A stretch of 64,000 bases of DNA from Armatimonadota bacterium (lineage in GTDB: Bacteria; Armatimonadota; Fimbriimonadia; Fimbriimonadales; Fimbriimonadaceae): positions 1-64,000 of the forward strand of contig WGMG01000007.1 of assembly GCA_016125185.1 (NCBI GenBank). Reading direction: 5' to 3'. Below, piece after piece: positions 17,542-26,362 of the stretch. A program made the position numbers and the translations under genes. The notes under the pieces are model-generated. The model saw nothing but the letters and a program-made list of their open reading frames with translations. It searched no databases and was not told the origin of the DNA. Each line of letters begins with the position of its first letter. Position 1 is the first letter of the stretch.

Positions 17542-17829
17542 ATGGCTACTAAAACCCTCTTTGTTGGCAACCTGCCATACAGCATCAGCGAGAACGAACT
17601 TCTCGAGCATTTCGCCAAATTCTCTCCGAGCAACGCCAGAATCATCGCCCAGCGAGGATTCGGCTTTATCGACGTCGATGCCGACCAAATGACCGAAGCG
17701 ATCAACGAGACCAACATGAAGGATCTCGGCGGTCGAACCATCGCCGTCAACGAAGCCCAGCCTCGGTCCTCCGGTGGCGGTGGCGGCGGACGTTCGTCGG
17801 GCAATGGCTACGGCCGCGGCCGTCGGTAA
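17542..17829 (+). CDS. RRM-type glycine-rich RNA-binding protein
   Basis: A 95-residue protein with one RNA recognition motif: RNP2 is LFVGNL (residues 5-10) and RNP1 is RGFGFIDV (~39-46). A glycine/arginine-rich tail (SSGGGGGGRSSGNGYGRGRR) follows. Similar small RRM proteins in bacteria, such as the cyanobacterial Rbp family, act as RNA chaperones and are often cold-induced. RNP1 has a shortened beta2-beta3 region compared with typical RRMs. A small hairpin AGCCC-AAT-GGGCT (17522-17534) lies just before the start and may cover the ribosome site. A strong terminator follows, so it is monocistronic. Confidence 0.9.
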   Translation: MATKTLFVGNLPYSISENELLEHFAKFSPSNARIIAQRGFGFIDVDADQMTEAINETNMKDLGGRTIAVNEAQPRSSGGGGGGRSSGNGYGRGRR

Positions 17830-17847
17830 TTCCTTTTTAGAATTCAA

Positions 17848-17882
17848 GGGTCCTGCCAGTTTAGTGGCAGGACCCTTTTCTA
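17848..17882 (+). terminator. Terminator of the RRM gene
   Basis: An 11-bp perfect stem (17848-17858 with 17865-17875) is followed by TTTTCTATTT, starting 19 bases after the stop. Confidence 0.9.
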
Positions 17883-18053
17883 TTTATTCGACGGGATAGG
17901 CTCGTCATGGGGCACCTCCATCGCTGGCGCCCATTTTTGATGGATTTGACGAATTTAGCCATATGAGTACCAATTTCGTCATTTTGAGCATGCCCCGCTT
18001 TGGCTTCATCGGCAAAAATTTAAGGGTCAGGTCTCCTTTGTTATGAGGTTTTC

Positions 18054-19451
18054 ATGCCGCTAGCCCCTTCCCTTGACAAGCCAACCGAGTCGTTTTCACG
18101 CTGTTGTGGTGGGCACCGGGGCACCTTTAGCGGTCTTCATCTCCTTCAATCCGGTCCAAATGCAGACTGCCGAATTCCCAACATCGACAAGACGCTCGAT
18201 CTTCACGTCGCGATGATCGGAATCGACCACCGCTCGGCGCGCGAACAGTTCCAGGAAGGCATCGGAATTCAACCGCACCTCATTCCTCAGCTTTTGGTAA
18301 AGGCGAAGGAAGAGGGGTTTAGCGACTGCGTTTTTCTCTCGACTTGTAACCGAGTTGAGATGTACTTCGCCGGAAAAGCCGCCCCCGAAGCGGTCGATTT
18401 TTTCTCGCGGAGCCTCGGAGTTGACGTCGATGACCTCGCCCCTCACCTCTTTATGCGAGGGAGCGCCTGCGCGGCGTGCCACCTGTTCCGAGTCGCATCA
18501 GGGCTTGAGTCGGCGCTCTTGGGTGAGACCGAAATCGTCGGCCAGATCAAGGAAAGCTGGCGAGTAGCGCGAGAAGCGGGCATGGTTGGCGCGAAGATGG
18601 AACTGCTTTTCCAGCGGGCTCTGGAGGCCAGCAAGCGGGTCCGCACGGAGACAGAGATTTCGAGAAATCTGACCTCTACGGCCTCGATCGCGGTTCGCGA
18701 TGCGGCGAAGCGATTTGGCGCTCGGGAGTGTCAGTTCGTCGTAGTTGGCGCCGGGCAGATTGCCACGCGGATCGCCAAAGAGCTTTCGGCCGTGGGCGCG
18801 GCCAACGTGCAGGTTTTGAGCCGCAATGTGGAGCGAGCGAACCCTGTCGCGGCGCTCTGCGGCGGCAAGGTTTCACCGCTTTCGGATTTGAATGATGTTA
18901 TGGAGACGGCCGACGTCGTTTTCACTGCCCTGGCCATCGCTGAACCGATTTTGACGATCGACGACCTGACGGATCTAGCCGCGAAAAGACAAGGGCGATC
19001 TCTGGTGGTCGTGGACTTCGGAGTCCCTTCCAATGTCGAACTGGGTTCCATGCCGAGTGGCGTCGAGGCGATTTCGTTGGACGAGTTGACGGCAGCGGCT
19101 TCGCAGGGCACGGAGTCACGGCTGGCGGCGGTGCCAGTAGCCACCGGGATCATCGAGCAAGAGGTCCAGCGATTCTCGGGCTCGATCAAGGAGCGGTATG
19201 CCGCGCCGACGATCGCAGCGCTGATGCGCAAGCACGATCAGATTCGCCGGTCGAACCTGGACTGGGTCGAGAGCCGACTACAGCACCTGCCGGAAAAAGA
19301 CCTGAAGGTGATCGAGGATTTCGCACGACGCATGATGCTTGGATTTTTGGAGGCGCCGCTGGAGGGGCTGAAGACCGAGCAAGCGGTGATTGACCACGTT
19401 GACGTGGTCGAAAAGCTTTATGATTTGACCTCGGGGGATGATCATCTCTAG
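18054..19451 (+). CDS. hemA: Glutamyl-tRNA reductase
   Basis: First step of the C5 route: reduces glutamyl-tRNA to glutamate-1-semialdehyde with NADPH. The nucleophilic Cys is in STCNRVEMYF (codon 18345-18347). SALLGETEIVGQIKES and the NADPH fold VVGAGQIATRIAKEL are in order, with a C-terminal dimerisation helix. The start is a problem. The ATG at 18054 has a GAGG five bases upstream but gives ~48 extra residues containing three Cys. The ATG at 18213 has no ribosome site and would cut off DLHVA, which aligns with the first beta-strand of the family. The family usually has its Cys near residue 50. First gene of a nine-gene haem operon; it overlaps hemC. Confidence 0.92.
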   Translation: MPLAPSLDKPTESFSRCCGGHRGTFSGLHLLQSGPNADCRIPNIDKTLDLHVAMIGIDHRSAREQFQEGIGIQPHLIPQLLVKAKEEGFSDCVFLSTCNRVEMYFAGKAAPEAVDFFSRSLGVDVDDLAPHLFMRGSACAACHLFRVASGLESALLGETEIVGQIKESWRVAREAGMVGAKMELLFQRALEASKRVRTETEISRNLTSTASIAVRDAAKRFGARECQFVVVGAGQIATRIAKELSAVGAANVQVLSRNVERANPVAALCGGKVSPLSDLNDVMETADVVFTALAIAEPILTIDDLTDLAAKRQGRSLVVVDFGVPSNVELGSMPSGVEAISLDELTAAASQGTESRLAAVPVATGIIEQEVQRFSGSIKERYAAPTIAALMRKHDQIRRSNLDWVESRLQHLPEKDLKVIEDFARRMMLGFLEAPLEGLKTEQAVIDHVDVVEKLYDLTSGDDHL

Positions 19452-20376
19452 GATTCGGCTAGGAACCCGTGGAAGCCGCCTCGCCCTAGCCCAAGCCGAG
19501 TCCGTTCGCGCGCAGCTTCTTGCCCTGCAACCGGATGCCGAGGTCGAAATCACGGTCGTCAAGACCAGCGGTGACCTGGGGAAACGGGAGCGACTTGGGG
19601 CGTTTGTTGGCGAGATTCAGGATGCCTTGCTGGAGGGCCGAGTCGACGTCGGCCTGCACTGTCTGAAGGATTTGCCGACGCGACCCGTACCTGGTCTTCG
19701 TCTGTCGGCTTACCTCGAACGGGAAGATCCACGCGATACGCTGATCAGCCGTGGACATACGATTGCAAGCCTACCGGAGGGTGCAGTGGTCGGGACCGGG
19801 AGCTTGCGGCGAACATCGCAGCTGGCGGCCATCCGGTCCGATTTGGTCTTCAGGCCGCTGGTCGGGAACGTCGACACGCGCATGCGAAAATTGATGAGCG
19901 GCGAGTACGACGCGATCATCTTGGCGGTCGCTGGGCTGATTCGCCTTGATCTGATGGCCAACTGGCATAACGGCGACTATCGGGAGCTTCAGGTTTTGCC
20001 GTTGAGCCCGGAGGAAATGCTTCCGTCGGCGGGGCAGGCAGTCTTGGTTTTGGAAACGCGGGAAGGCGACGTCGAGGCCCACGAATGGGTCAGAGGTCTG
20101 GACCACGCTCCATCGCGCGTTTCGGCCATTGCTGAGCGCGCCTTTTTGAACGCGTTTGGCGGCGGTTGTTCGTTGCCAGTGGCGTCGTTGGCTCAGCCGG
20201 TCGAAAGCGGGTATTCGTTTAGCGGTTTGGTGTCTAGCCCAGACGGCCAAGACTCAATACGGGCCGAGTTCGTGGCTTCGGAAGCGACATTGGCCGATGA
20301 AGCCCGGCAGATGGCTGAGGCCATGATCCTGAAAGGCGCTTTGTCGCTGTTCGAGCCTCGGAGCGGAGTGCTATGA
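19438..20376 (+). CDS. hemC: Hydroxymethylbilane synthase (porphobilinogen deaminase)
   Basis: Joins four porphobilinogen molecules into hydroxymethylbilane. A 312-residue protein: N-terminal RLGTRGSRLALAQAE, VVKTSGD, the HCLKDLPTR substrate region, LRRTSQL, and the cofactor-binding Cys in FGGGCSLPVAS (~residue 243), to which the dipyrromethane attaches. It starts 14 bases inside the end of hemA and overlaps hemD by four bases. Confidence 0.97.
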   Translation: MIISRIRLGTRGSRLALAQAESVRAQLLALQPDAEVEITVVKTSGDLGKRERLGAFVGEIQDALLEGRVDVGLHCLKDLPTRPVPGLRLSAYLEREDPRDTLISRGHTIASLPEGAVVGTGSLRRTSQLAAIRSDLVFRPLVGNVDTRMRKLMSGEYDAIILAVAGLIRLDLMANWHNGDYRELQVLPLSPEEMLPSAGQAVLVLETREGDVEAHEWVRGLDHAPSRVSAIAERAFLNAFGGGCSLPVASLAQPVESGYSFSGLVSSPDGQDSIRAEFVASEATLADEARQMAEAMILKGALSLFEPRSGVL

Positions 20377-21143
20377 AGCCGCTCGCAGGCAAGCTAATTC
20401 TGATCACGCGGCCGAAAGGTCAGGCTGGGTTGCTGAATGCTCCTTTGCAGGAACTGGGGGCCGAGGTTTTCTCGATGCCGGCGATCGAGATTGCCCCGTT
20501 GGAAGATACCTCGAAGCTTGATACAGCGCTTAGCCAGTTAGAAACCTACGACTGGGTGGTGCTAACGAGTGTGAACGGTGTGGCGTCGGTTCGGGATCGG
20601 ATGGTGACGTTGGGGATCGATCAGTCCAAGCTTTCGTCACGGCGGCTAGCAGTGATTGGCCCGGCTACGGCGGCGGCGCTGGAGAACGACTTTCGTGCGC
20701 CAGACGCGATGCCGGAACAGTACGTTTCGGAGAGCATCATGGAGGTTTTGGGCGATGTAAAGGGCAAGCGATTCTTGTTGGCCCGGGCCGACCTGGCGCG
20801 GCGAGAACTGCCGGACATGTTGCGAGCCGAGGGAGCGATCGTGGACGAAGTAAACGCATACCGGATCGTGCGGGCGTCGGAAGAGACCGTCTTGCCGGAT
20901 CGGTCGCCTGACTACATCACCCTGACCAGCGCGGCGGCGGCGCGAAATACTATTGACACTCTGAAGGAAAAAGGCCACGCAGATTGGCTCCGCAGCGCCA
21001 ACCTGGCCTGCATTGGACCGATTACCGAATCCGCCGTTCGCGAAGCAGGCTTTGAACCCGCCGTGATTGCCCACGAGTTCACCATTCCCGGGTTAGTCGA
21101 GGCGATCGTCGAGCATGCGCAGGGAGGCGTCGTCCATGTCTGA
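20373..21143 (+). CDS. hemD: Uroporphyrinogen-III synthase
   Basis: Closes hydroxymethylbilane and inverts ring D. A 256-residue, poorly conserved two-lobed protein: N-terminal GKLILITRPKGQAG, the YDWVVLTSVNGV segment typical of the family, VIGPATAAAL, and PDYITLTSAAAARN in the second lobe. Its position between hemC and hemB, with an ATGA overlap with hemC, settles the call. Confidence 0.93.
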   Translation: MKPLAGKLILITRPKGQAGLLNAPLQELGAEVFSMPAIEIAPLEDTSKLDTALSQLETYDWVVLTSVNGVASVRDRMVTLGIDQSKLSSRRLAVIGPATAAALENDFRAPDAMPEQYVSESIMEVLGDVKGKRFLLARADLARRELPDMLRAEGAIVDEVNAYRIVRASEETVLPDRSPDYITLTSAAAARNTIDTLKEKGHADWLRSANLACIGPITESAVREAGFEPAVIAHEFTIPGLVEAIVEHAQGGVVHV

Positions 21144-22104
21144 TCGTCTGCGGCGGCTTCGCCGAACTCCGGGCTTGCGAACCATGTTTCAGGAGACGAG
21201 GCTTCGCCCCTCCGACCTGATCTATCCGATTTTCGTGAGCGAGAAAGCGACGGAGCCAGAGCCGATCGAGTCGATGCCGGGACAGTTCCGACTGCCGCTT
21301 TCTCACGTTGCAAACGCCGCCAAACAGGCCACCGAGGCCGGGATCGGCGCGATATTGATCTTTGGTTTGCCCGGCTCGAAAGACGAATCCGCTAGCGAAT
21401 CACGGCGACGCGACGGGATCGTGCAGAACGCGATCCGTGCCTCGAAGGACGCCAAACCGGATTTGACGGTCATCACCGACGTATGCGTGTGTGCGTACAC
21501 GCCGCACGGACATTGCGGAATCGTGCGCGATGGCGACGTCGTGAACGACGAATCGCTGGAGCTTTTGGCCGAAATGGCTGTTTCTCACGCCGAGGCCGGA
21601 GCCGATATGGTCGGTCCGAGCTCGATGATGGACCACCAGGTGTATGCCCTCCGCGAAGGGTTGGACGATGCGGGCTTCGATCAAACCGCGATCCTGGCTT
21701 ACTCGGCGAAATTCGCTTCAGCGTTTTACGGGCCTTTCCGAGACGCGGCCGATTCGGCTCCGTCACACGGAGACCGCGCTAGCTACCAGCACGATCCGGC
21801 GAACATCCGCCACGCCCAGCGAGAGCTGCTGGCCGATGTAGACGAAGGAGCCGATGTGCTGATGGTCAAGCCTGGACTCGCGTATCTAGATGTGGTTCGC
21901 TTGGCTCGCGAGACGACCGATCTGCCGATCGCGGTTTACAACGTGAGCGGCGAATACAGCATGGTGAAGGCCGCCGCCGAGCGCGGCTGGATCGATGAAC
22001 GCAGAATTGTTTTGGAGTCCTTACTCGCTTTTCGACGGGCGGGCGCGGACCTGATTATCACGTACCACGCATTAGATGGAGCAAAATGGCTGAACGACAA
22101 CTGA
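21136..22104 (+). CDS. hemB: Porphobilinogen synthase (delta-aminolevulinate dehydratase)
   Basis: Condenses two ALA molecules. About 322 residues from the ATG at 21136, chosen because GGAGGCG at 21122-21128 is well placed for it; an in-frame ATG at 21115 is not. Zinc-type active site: the three Cys of DVCVCAYTPHGHCG are all present, so a zinc enzyme. Catalytic lysines lie in YSAKFASAFYGPFRDA and LMVKPGLAYLDV. It overlaps the end of hemD by eight bases. Confidence 0.97.
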   Translation: MSDRLRRLRRTPGLRTMFQETRLRPSDLIYPIFVSEKATEPEPIESMPGQFRLPLSHVANAAKQATEAGIGAILIFGLPGSKDESASESRRRDGIVQNAIRASKDAKPDLTVITDVCVCAYTPHGHCGIVRDGDVVNDESLELLAEMAVSHAEAGADMVGPSSMMDHQVYALREGLDDAGFDQTAILAYSAKFASAFYGPFRDAADSAPSHGDRASYQHDPANIRHAQRELLADVDEGADVLMVKPGLAYLDVVRLARETTDLPIAVYNVSGEYSMVKAAAERGWIDERRIVLESLLAFRRAGADLIITYHALDGAKWLNDN

Positions 22105-22757
22105 ATCTTTACACCACCTATTCCTTTACGCAGGCTTATTTCAGCTTGAACGAAGCGGACCAAAAGGCTTTGCGAAAGCGCATCGTCGACGAGGTTTCCG
22201 GTGCCGCCGAGGCAACGTTCCTCTATTCCATCTTCCCGACTCGGCCTGACTCCGATTTCCTCATTTGGTCGGCCTGGGGAGCCGACGAAGAGTCTTCCAC
22301 CCACGTGGCATTCGAAAAGATGGGGACGGTGGTTCAGGGCTTGCGAACCTACATTCAGCCGATGCAAACGCTGTGGGGCTTCACCCGCGTCTCAATGTAT
22401 GCGCGCGGCAAGAGCGAGCAGGATATGGATCCGTACGATGCTGAGCGGTCGATGTACTTCATTGCCTACCCGTTCGCCAAAACGAAGGAGTGGTACTTGA
22501 TGAGCATGGATGCGCGGCAGGGCCAAATGAACGAGCACATGAAGCTGGGCAAGCAGTACCCGGAGATCAAGCAGTTGCTTCTGTACTCCTTCGGCTTGCA
22601 GGATCACGAGTTTGTGGTTGCCTACGAAACGAACATTCTGCCGAAGTTCTCGGACTTGGTGCGCGACCTGCGAAGTACCGAGGCTCGACGCCACACAGCC
22701 ATGGATGCGCCGATCATCGTTGGCATGTACCAGACTCCTGAAGCATTCGTTCGATAA
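22086..22757 (+). CDS. hemQ: Coproheme decarboxylase HemQ/ChdC (chlorite dismutase family)
   Basis: Last step of the coproporphyrin-dependent route: removes two carboxyl groups from coproheme, via a peroxide-driven tyrosyl radical, to make haem b. A 223-residue protein of the chlorite dismutase fold; the stretch SMYFIAYPFAKTKEWYLM holds the expected catalytic Tyr and Lys, and MNEHMKLGKQYP the proximal His. The Arg of true chlorite dismutases is not evident. It overlaps hemB by 19 bases and touches hemL. Its presence decides which haem branch this organism uses. Confidence 0.93.
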   Translation: MAERQLNLYTTYSFTQAYFSLNEADQKALRKRIVDEVSGAAEATFLYSIFPTRPDSDFLIWSAWGADEESSTHVAFEKMGTVVQGLRTYIQPMQTLWGFTRVSMYARGKSEQDMDPYDAERSMYFIAYPFAKTKEWYLMSMDARQGQMNEHMKLGKQYPEIKQLLLYSFGLQDHEFVVAYETNILPKFSDLVRDLRSTEARRHTAMDAPIIVGMYQTPEAFVR

Positions 22758-24052
22758 TGTCAGTCTACGAATCTGAGCGGTCGAATTCGCTGTACGAGCA
22801 AGCCTGCGGCTTGATGCCGGGCGGAGTCAATAGCCCCGTCCGAGCGTTTCGCGCCGTGGGCGGAACTCCGGTGTATTTCGAGCGGGGCGAAGGTTGTCGT
22901 CTGTATGACGTCGATGGCAACGCCTATATCGACTATGTATCGTCGTGGGGCGCGATCATCGCAGGCCACGCGAACACGGATATTAACCGCTCGATCGCCG
23001 ATGCGGCCGCGAATGGGACGAGTTTCGGCGCGCCGCACGCGGGTGAAATTCGACTGGCGAGCGAGGTCATCGACCGAATGCCGGCGGTCGAACGGGTTCG
23101 ATTTGTGAACTCGGGTACCGAGGCCGCACTAGCGGTGGTTCGGTTGGTTCGGGCCGCGACTGGGCGGACGAAGATCGTCAAATTCGAAGGGAATTACCAC
23201 GGCGCGATCGACCCTCTGCTTTCCAAGGCTGGTTCCGGGATCGCGACATTTGGTTTGCCCGATAGCGCGGGTGTACCCAAGGAGGCGGCGAGCGGAACCC
23301 TGACCGCGACTTATAACGACCTGACCGGAGTCGAGACAATTTTTGGCTCGAATCCGGGTGAGATTGCCGCCGTCATCGTCGAACCGGTGGCGGGCAACAT
23401 GGGCTTGGTGCCGCCCGAGCCGGGTTTTCTGGAAGGACTGCGACGACTTTGCGATCAGCATGGCGCGCTCTTGGTGCTCGACGAAGTGATGACTGGTTTT
23501 CGAGTGGCGCGCGGCGGCGCATCTGAACGCTATGGCGTTCGACCTGACCTAGTCATGATGGGTAAGGTCATTGGCGGTGGTCTGCCGGTCGGCGCTTACG
23601 GCGGCCGAAAGGATTTGATGGAGATGGTCGCGCCCCTCGGGCCGATGTACCAGGCGGGAACGCTTTCGGGAAATCCGCTAGCCATGGCGGCCGGTTTGGC
23701 GGCATTAGAGCATCTGACGCCAGGCGTTTATGAACAACTGGAGCAGATGGGCAGTCGGCTCGAGACTGGCCTGAACGGCATCTTTAGTGAGCGCGGAGTG
23801 CCCGCCCAGGTTCAGCGAATCGGTTCGATGATTTCGGTGTTCCTCACGGCTTCGCCGGTGCGCAATTTCGGCGAAGCGGGCACGACGGATAAGGCGCTTT
23901 TCGGAAAGCTGTTCCACGCACTCTTGCGCCGTGGTGTCTATCTTCCGCCGAGCGCGCTAGAGGCTTGGTTCCTTAATTCGGCGCACGGTGAGCAAGACAT
24001 CGACCAAACCCTCGACGCTGTTCGTGATGCGCTGGCCGAGGTGACGGACTGA
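22757..24052 (+). CDS. hemL: Glutamate-1-semialdehyde 2,1-aminomutase
   Basis: Turns glutamate-1-semialdehyde into 5-aminolevulinate; the second C5 step. A 431-residue class III PLP aminotransferase: PGGVNSPVRAF at the N-terminus, GTEAALAVVRLVRAATGR, the PLP Asp motif LLVLDEVMTGFRVA, and the Schiff-base lysine in MMGKVIGGGLPVGAYGG. It shares its first base with the hemQ stop (TAATG). Its tail overlaps the probable start of hemE. Confidence 0.97.
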   Translation: MSVYESERSNSLYEQACGLMPGGVNSPVRAFRAVGGTPVYFERGEGCRLYDVDGNAYIDYVSSWGAIIAGHANTDINRSIADAAANGTSFGAPHAGEIRLASEVIDRMPAVERVRFVNSGTEAALAVVRLVRAATGRTKIVKFEGNYHGAIDPLLSKAGSGIATFGLPDSAGVPKEAASGTLTATYNDLTGVETIFGSNPGEIAAVIVEPVAGNMGLVPPEPGFLEGLRRLCDQHGALLVLDEVMTGFRVARGGASERYGVRPDLVMMGKVIGGGLPVGAYGGRKDLMEMVAPLGPMYQAGTLSGNPLAMAAGLAALEHLTPGVYEQLEQMGSRLETGLNGIFSERGVPAQVQRIGSMISVFLTASPVRNFGEAGTTDKALFGKLFHALLRRGVYLPPSALEAWFLNSAHGEQDIDQTLDAVRDALAEVTD

Positions 24053-25065
24053 AAGATAGTCTCTTTCTGCAAGCCTGTAGAGGCGAGCAGACCGAACGCC
24101 CGCCGATCTGGCTGATGCGCCAGGCCGGGCGGTACCTCCCTGAATATCGTGAGCTTCGAAAGGGCATGACGATGCTGGAGGCCGTCAGCAACCCGGACGT
24201 GGCGGTCGAGGCGACCCTGCAACCGATCCGGCGGTTCGGCTTCGATGCCGCAATTCTGTTTTCCGACCTAACCGTGCCCTTCACGCCGATGGGCGCGCCG
24301 TTCGAAATCAAGGAGGGTGTAGGGCCGGTGGTCGAGAATCCGATGCGGTCGAGCGCCGATTTTGAGCGTCTCTCATTGTTCGATCCGAATGACGGACTGC
24401 CGTTCGTGATGGAAACGATTCGGCGACTGAAGCAGGAGCTTCCGGTTCCGCTGATTGGATTCACAGGCGCGCCGTTCACGCTTGCTTCGTACCTCATCGA
24501 GGGCGGACCATCCCGGGATTTGAAGCGGACGAAGGCGATGATGCTCGGCGAGCCCAAACTGTGGGCGCGGTTAATGGAGCTTCTCGCCGAGGTCGTGGCG
24601 CGATACCTGACCGCGCAGATCGAAGCCGGGGCCGATGCGGTCCAGCTCTTCGACTCTTGGGTTGGCAATCTTTCGCCGGAGGCGTATCGAAGACATTTGT
24701 TGCCGTACATGCCTACCATTTTCGAGCGGATTTCGGGTGCGCCGGTCATCCACTTTGGCACGGGCAATCCGCTTTTGCTGCCAGTCATGCGAGAAGCTGG
24801 TGGAACGGTTATCGGCGTCGATTTTCGAACGACCCTGAGCCAGGCGGCGCAGATGGTGCCGGGCGTACCCTTGCAGGGCAACTTCGACCCGGCATTGCTC
24901 TTTTCCAACCCCGACACAATCCGCCGCGAGGCATCGGCAATCGTCGCCGAAGGTCGCTCGCTCCCAGGGCACATTTTCAATCTTGGCCACGGCATTCTGC
25001 CGGAGACGCCGCTTGGGCATGTCGAAGCGCTGGTGGAGACCGTGAAGGAGTGGAAGGATGCCTAA
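24049..25065 (+). CDS. hemE: Uroporphyrinogen decarboxylase, probably with a CTG start
   Basis: Removes four acetate carboxyls to make coproporphyrinogen III. Family motifs: MRQAGRYLPEYR, FSDLTVPFTPMG, GFTGAPFTLASYL, FDSWVGNLSPEAY, GHGILPETP. The first in-frame ATG is at 24115, but the 22 codons before it, from CTG 24049, read KDSLFLQACRGEQTERPPIWL, which aligns residue for residue with the conserved N-terminus of the family. No in-frame ATG, GTG or TTG exists there. CTG at 24049 overlaps the hemL TGA as CTGA, and GAGGTGACGG at 24038-24047 can act as ribosome site. The product is 338 residues, the normal size. Confidence 0.93.
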   Translation: MKDSLFLQACRGEQTERPPIWLMRQAGRYLPEYRELRKGMTMLEAVSNPDVAVEATLQPIRRFGFDAAILFSDLTVPFTPMGAPFEIKEGVGPVVENPMRSSADFERLSLFDPNDGLPFVMETIRRLKQELPVPLIGFTGAPFTLASYLIEGGPSRDLKRTKAMMLGEPKLWARLMELLAEVVARYLTAQIEAGADAVQLFDSWVGNLSPEAYRRHLLPYMPTIFERISGAPVIHFGTGNPLLLPVMREAGGTVIGVDFRTTLSQAAQMVPGVPLQGNFDPALLFSNPDTIRREASAIVAEGRSLPGHIFNLGHGILPETPLGHVEALVETVKEWKDA

Positions 25066-26362
25066 GTCGATCGCAATCGTTGGCGGAGGCATTTCGGGGC
25101 TGGTCACGGCCTACGATTTGGAACGCCTAACCAATTGTGAGATCGACCTATACGAGGCAACCGACCGGCTTGGCGGAAAGATTCAGACGAGCCGCATCGG
25201 CGAATTTCTGGTGGAAGAGGGTCCTGACTGCTTCTTCAGTCGCAAGCCAGGTGTCAACGAGTTTGTTTCGGAGATTGGGCTCGACGACGACGTGATTCGG
25301 CCGATCCAGAAGGAATTTATGATGCTCATCGGCGGAAATCTCCACCGAATTCCCGGTGGGCTCGTGACCCTGACGTATTCGAAACCGGATGCAATTGATG
25401 AGGCGACCTTCCTCAGCCCTGAAGCAAAATCCAGAGTCATGAAAGAAGCCGAACAGCCGATGGGAACAGGGGCCGATGAGTCCATTCGATCGTTCTTCAA
25501 TCGGCGATTTGGTCGTGAGTTTACGAGTCTGGTGGTGGAACCCCTCTTGGCCGGGACCCACGGGGGTGATCCAGACTGTCTCAGCATGGCCGCCCTCTAT
25601 CCCGGCTATTTCAATCTGGAGAGGCAGCACGGCTCATTAGCTGCGGGCATGCCAACTCCCGCCGCAGGCTCAGAAACATCCAAGCCGTCGTTCCTCTCGT
25701 TCCGGGGCGGCATGCAGACTTTGGTGGATGGCGTCGCCAAGAAACTCGAACGGACGAGAGTTCACTTGGGCACTGCCACTGACTTCGAGCAGCTTTCCAA
25801 CGACTTTGTCGTCCTCGCGATTCCGGCGGCAAACGCCTCGAATTTGATTGGAAAAAGGATGCCCGAAGCGGGCCGGGCCCTCCAAAGAATTCCGCATCGT
25901 TCCAGCGCCATTGTGACTTTGGCCTATGACCGAGACCAAATCGGACATGCTCTCGATGGAACCGGATTCCTGGTCCCGCCGGACGAGCCATGCCGGGTTT
26001 CGGGCGCAACGTGGAGCAGTCAAAAATGGGAGGGCCGGGCCCCCGAGGGGTCGGTGCTGATGCGCGTGTTTATGAAGTCGGGTCTCGATGCCGATGACGA
26101 CACCTTGGCCATGAGCGGGCTTGCCGAAATTGCATCCCTTCTCGACATCAAAGGCGAGCCAAAGCTAAAAATGGTCACCCGGTGGACCAATGCGCTTCCT
26201 CAATACGAAGTCGGTCACCTCGACCGAATCTCGGCGATTGAGGCCGAACTGGCGGCGACGCCGAACATCATTTTGACCGGAACGAGCTTCCGGGGCGTTG
26301 GCATTCCCGACTGCATTTCGCAGGGACGGAAAGCCGCAAAGACAATCGCGGAAAGACTATGA
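25058..26362 (+). CDS. hemY: Coproporphyrinogen III / protoporphyrinogen oxidase (HemY-type, FAD)
   Basis: FAD oxidase that takes six electrons from the porphyrinogen. A 434-residue protein: dinucleotide-binding IAIVGGGISGLVTAYDLE with the DLYEATDRLGGKI continuation, VEEGPDCFFSRKP, and a C-terminal FAD motif ILTGTSFRGVGIPDCI. In an operon with hemQ, proteins of this type (CgoX) act on coproporphyrinogen III rather than protoporphyrinogen IX; that assignment is from context. It overlaps hemE by eight bases and hemH by four. Confidence 0.93.
   Translation: MPKSIAIVGGGISGLVTAYDLERLTNCEIDLYEATDRLGGKIQTSRIGEFLVEEGPDCFFSRKPGVNEFVSEIGLDDDVIRPIQKEFMMLIGGNLHRIPGGLVTLTYSKPDAIDEATFLSPEAKSRVMKEAEQPMGTGADESIRSFFNRRFGREFTSLVVEPLLAGTHGGDPDCLSMAALYPGYFNLERQHGSLAAGMPTPAAGSETSKPSFLSFRGGMQTLVDGVAKKLERTRVHLGTATDFEQLSNDFVVLAIPAANASNLIGKRMPEAGRALQRIPHRSSAIVTLAYDRDQIGHALDGTGFLVPPDEPCRVSGATWSSQKWEGRAPEGSVLMRVFMKSGLDADDDTLAMSGLAEIASLLDIKGEPKLKMVTRWTNALPQYEVGHLDRISAIEAELAATPNIILTGTSFRGVGIPDCISQGRKAAKTIAERL

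Noticed and set aside
22086-22757. Reading hemQ as a true chlorite dismutase
   Set aside because: It lies inside the haem operon, has the HemQ Tyr/Lys stretch, and the distal Arg context of chlorite dismutases is not evident.
23973-24995. 340-codon minus-strand frame across hemE
   Set aside because: Ser/Arg-rich product typical of antisense reading of a high-G+C gene; hemE is certain.
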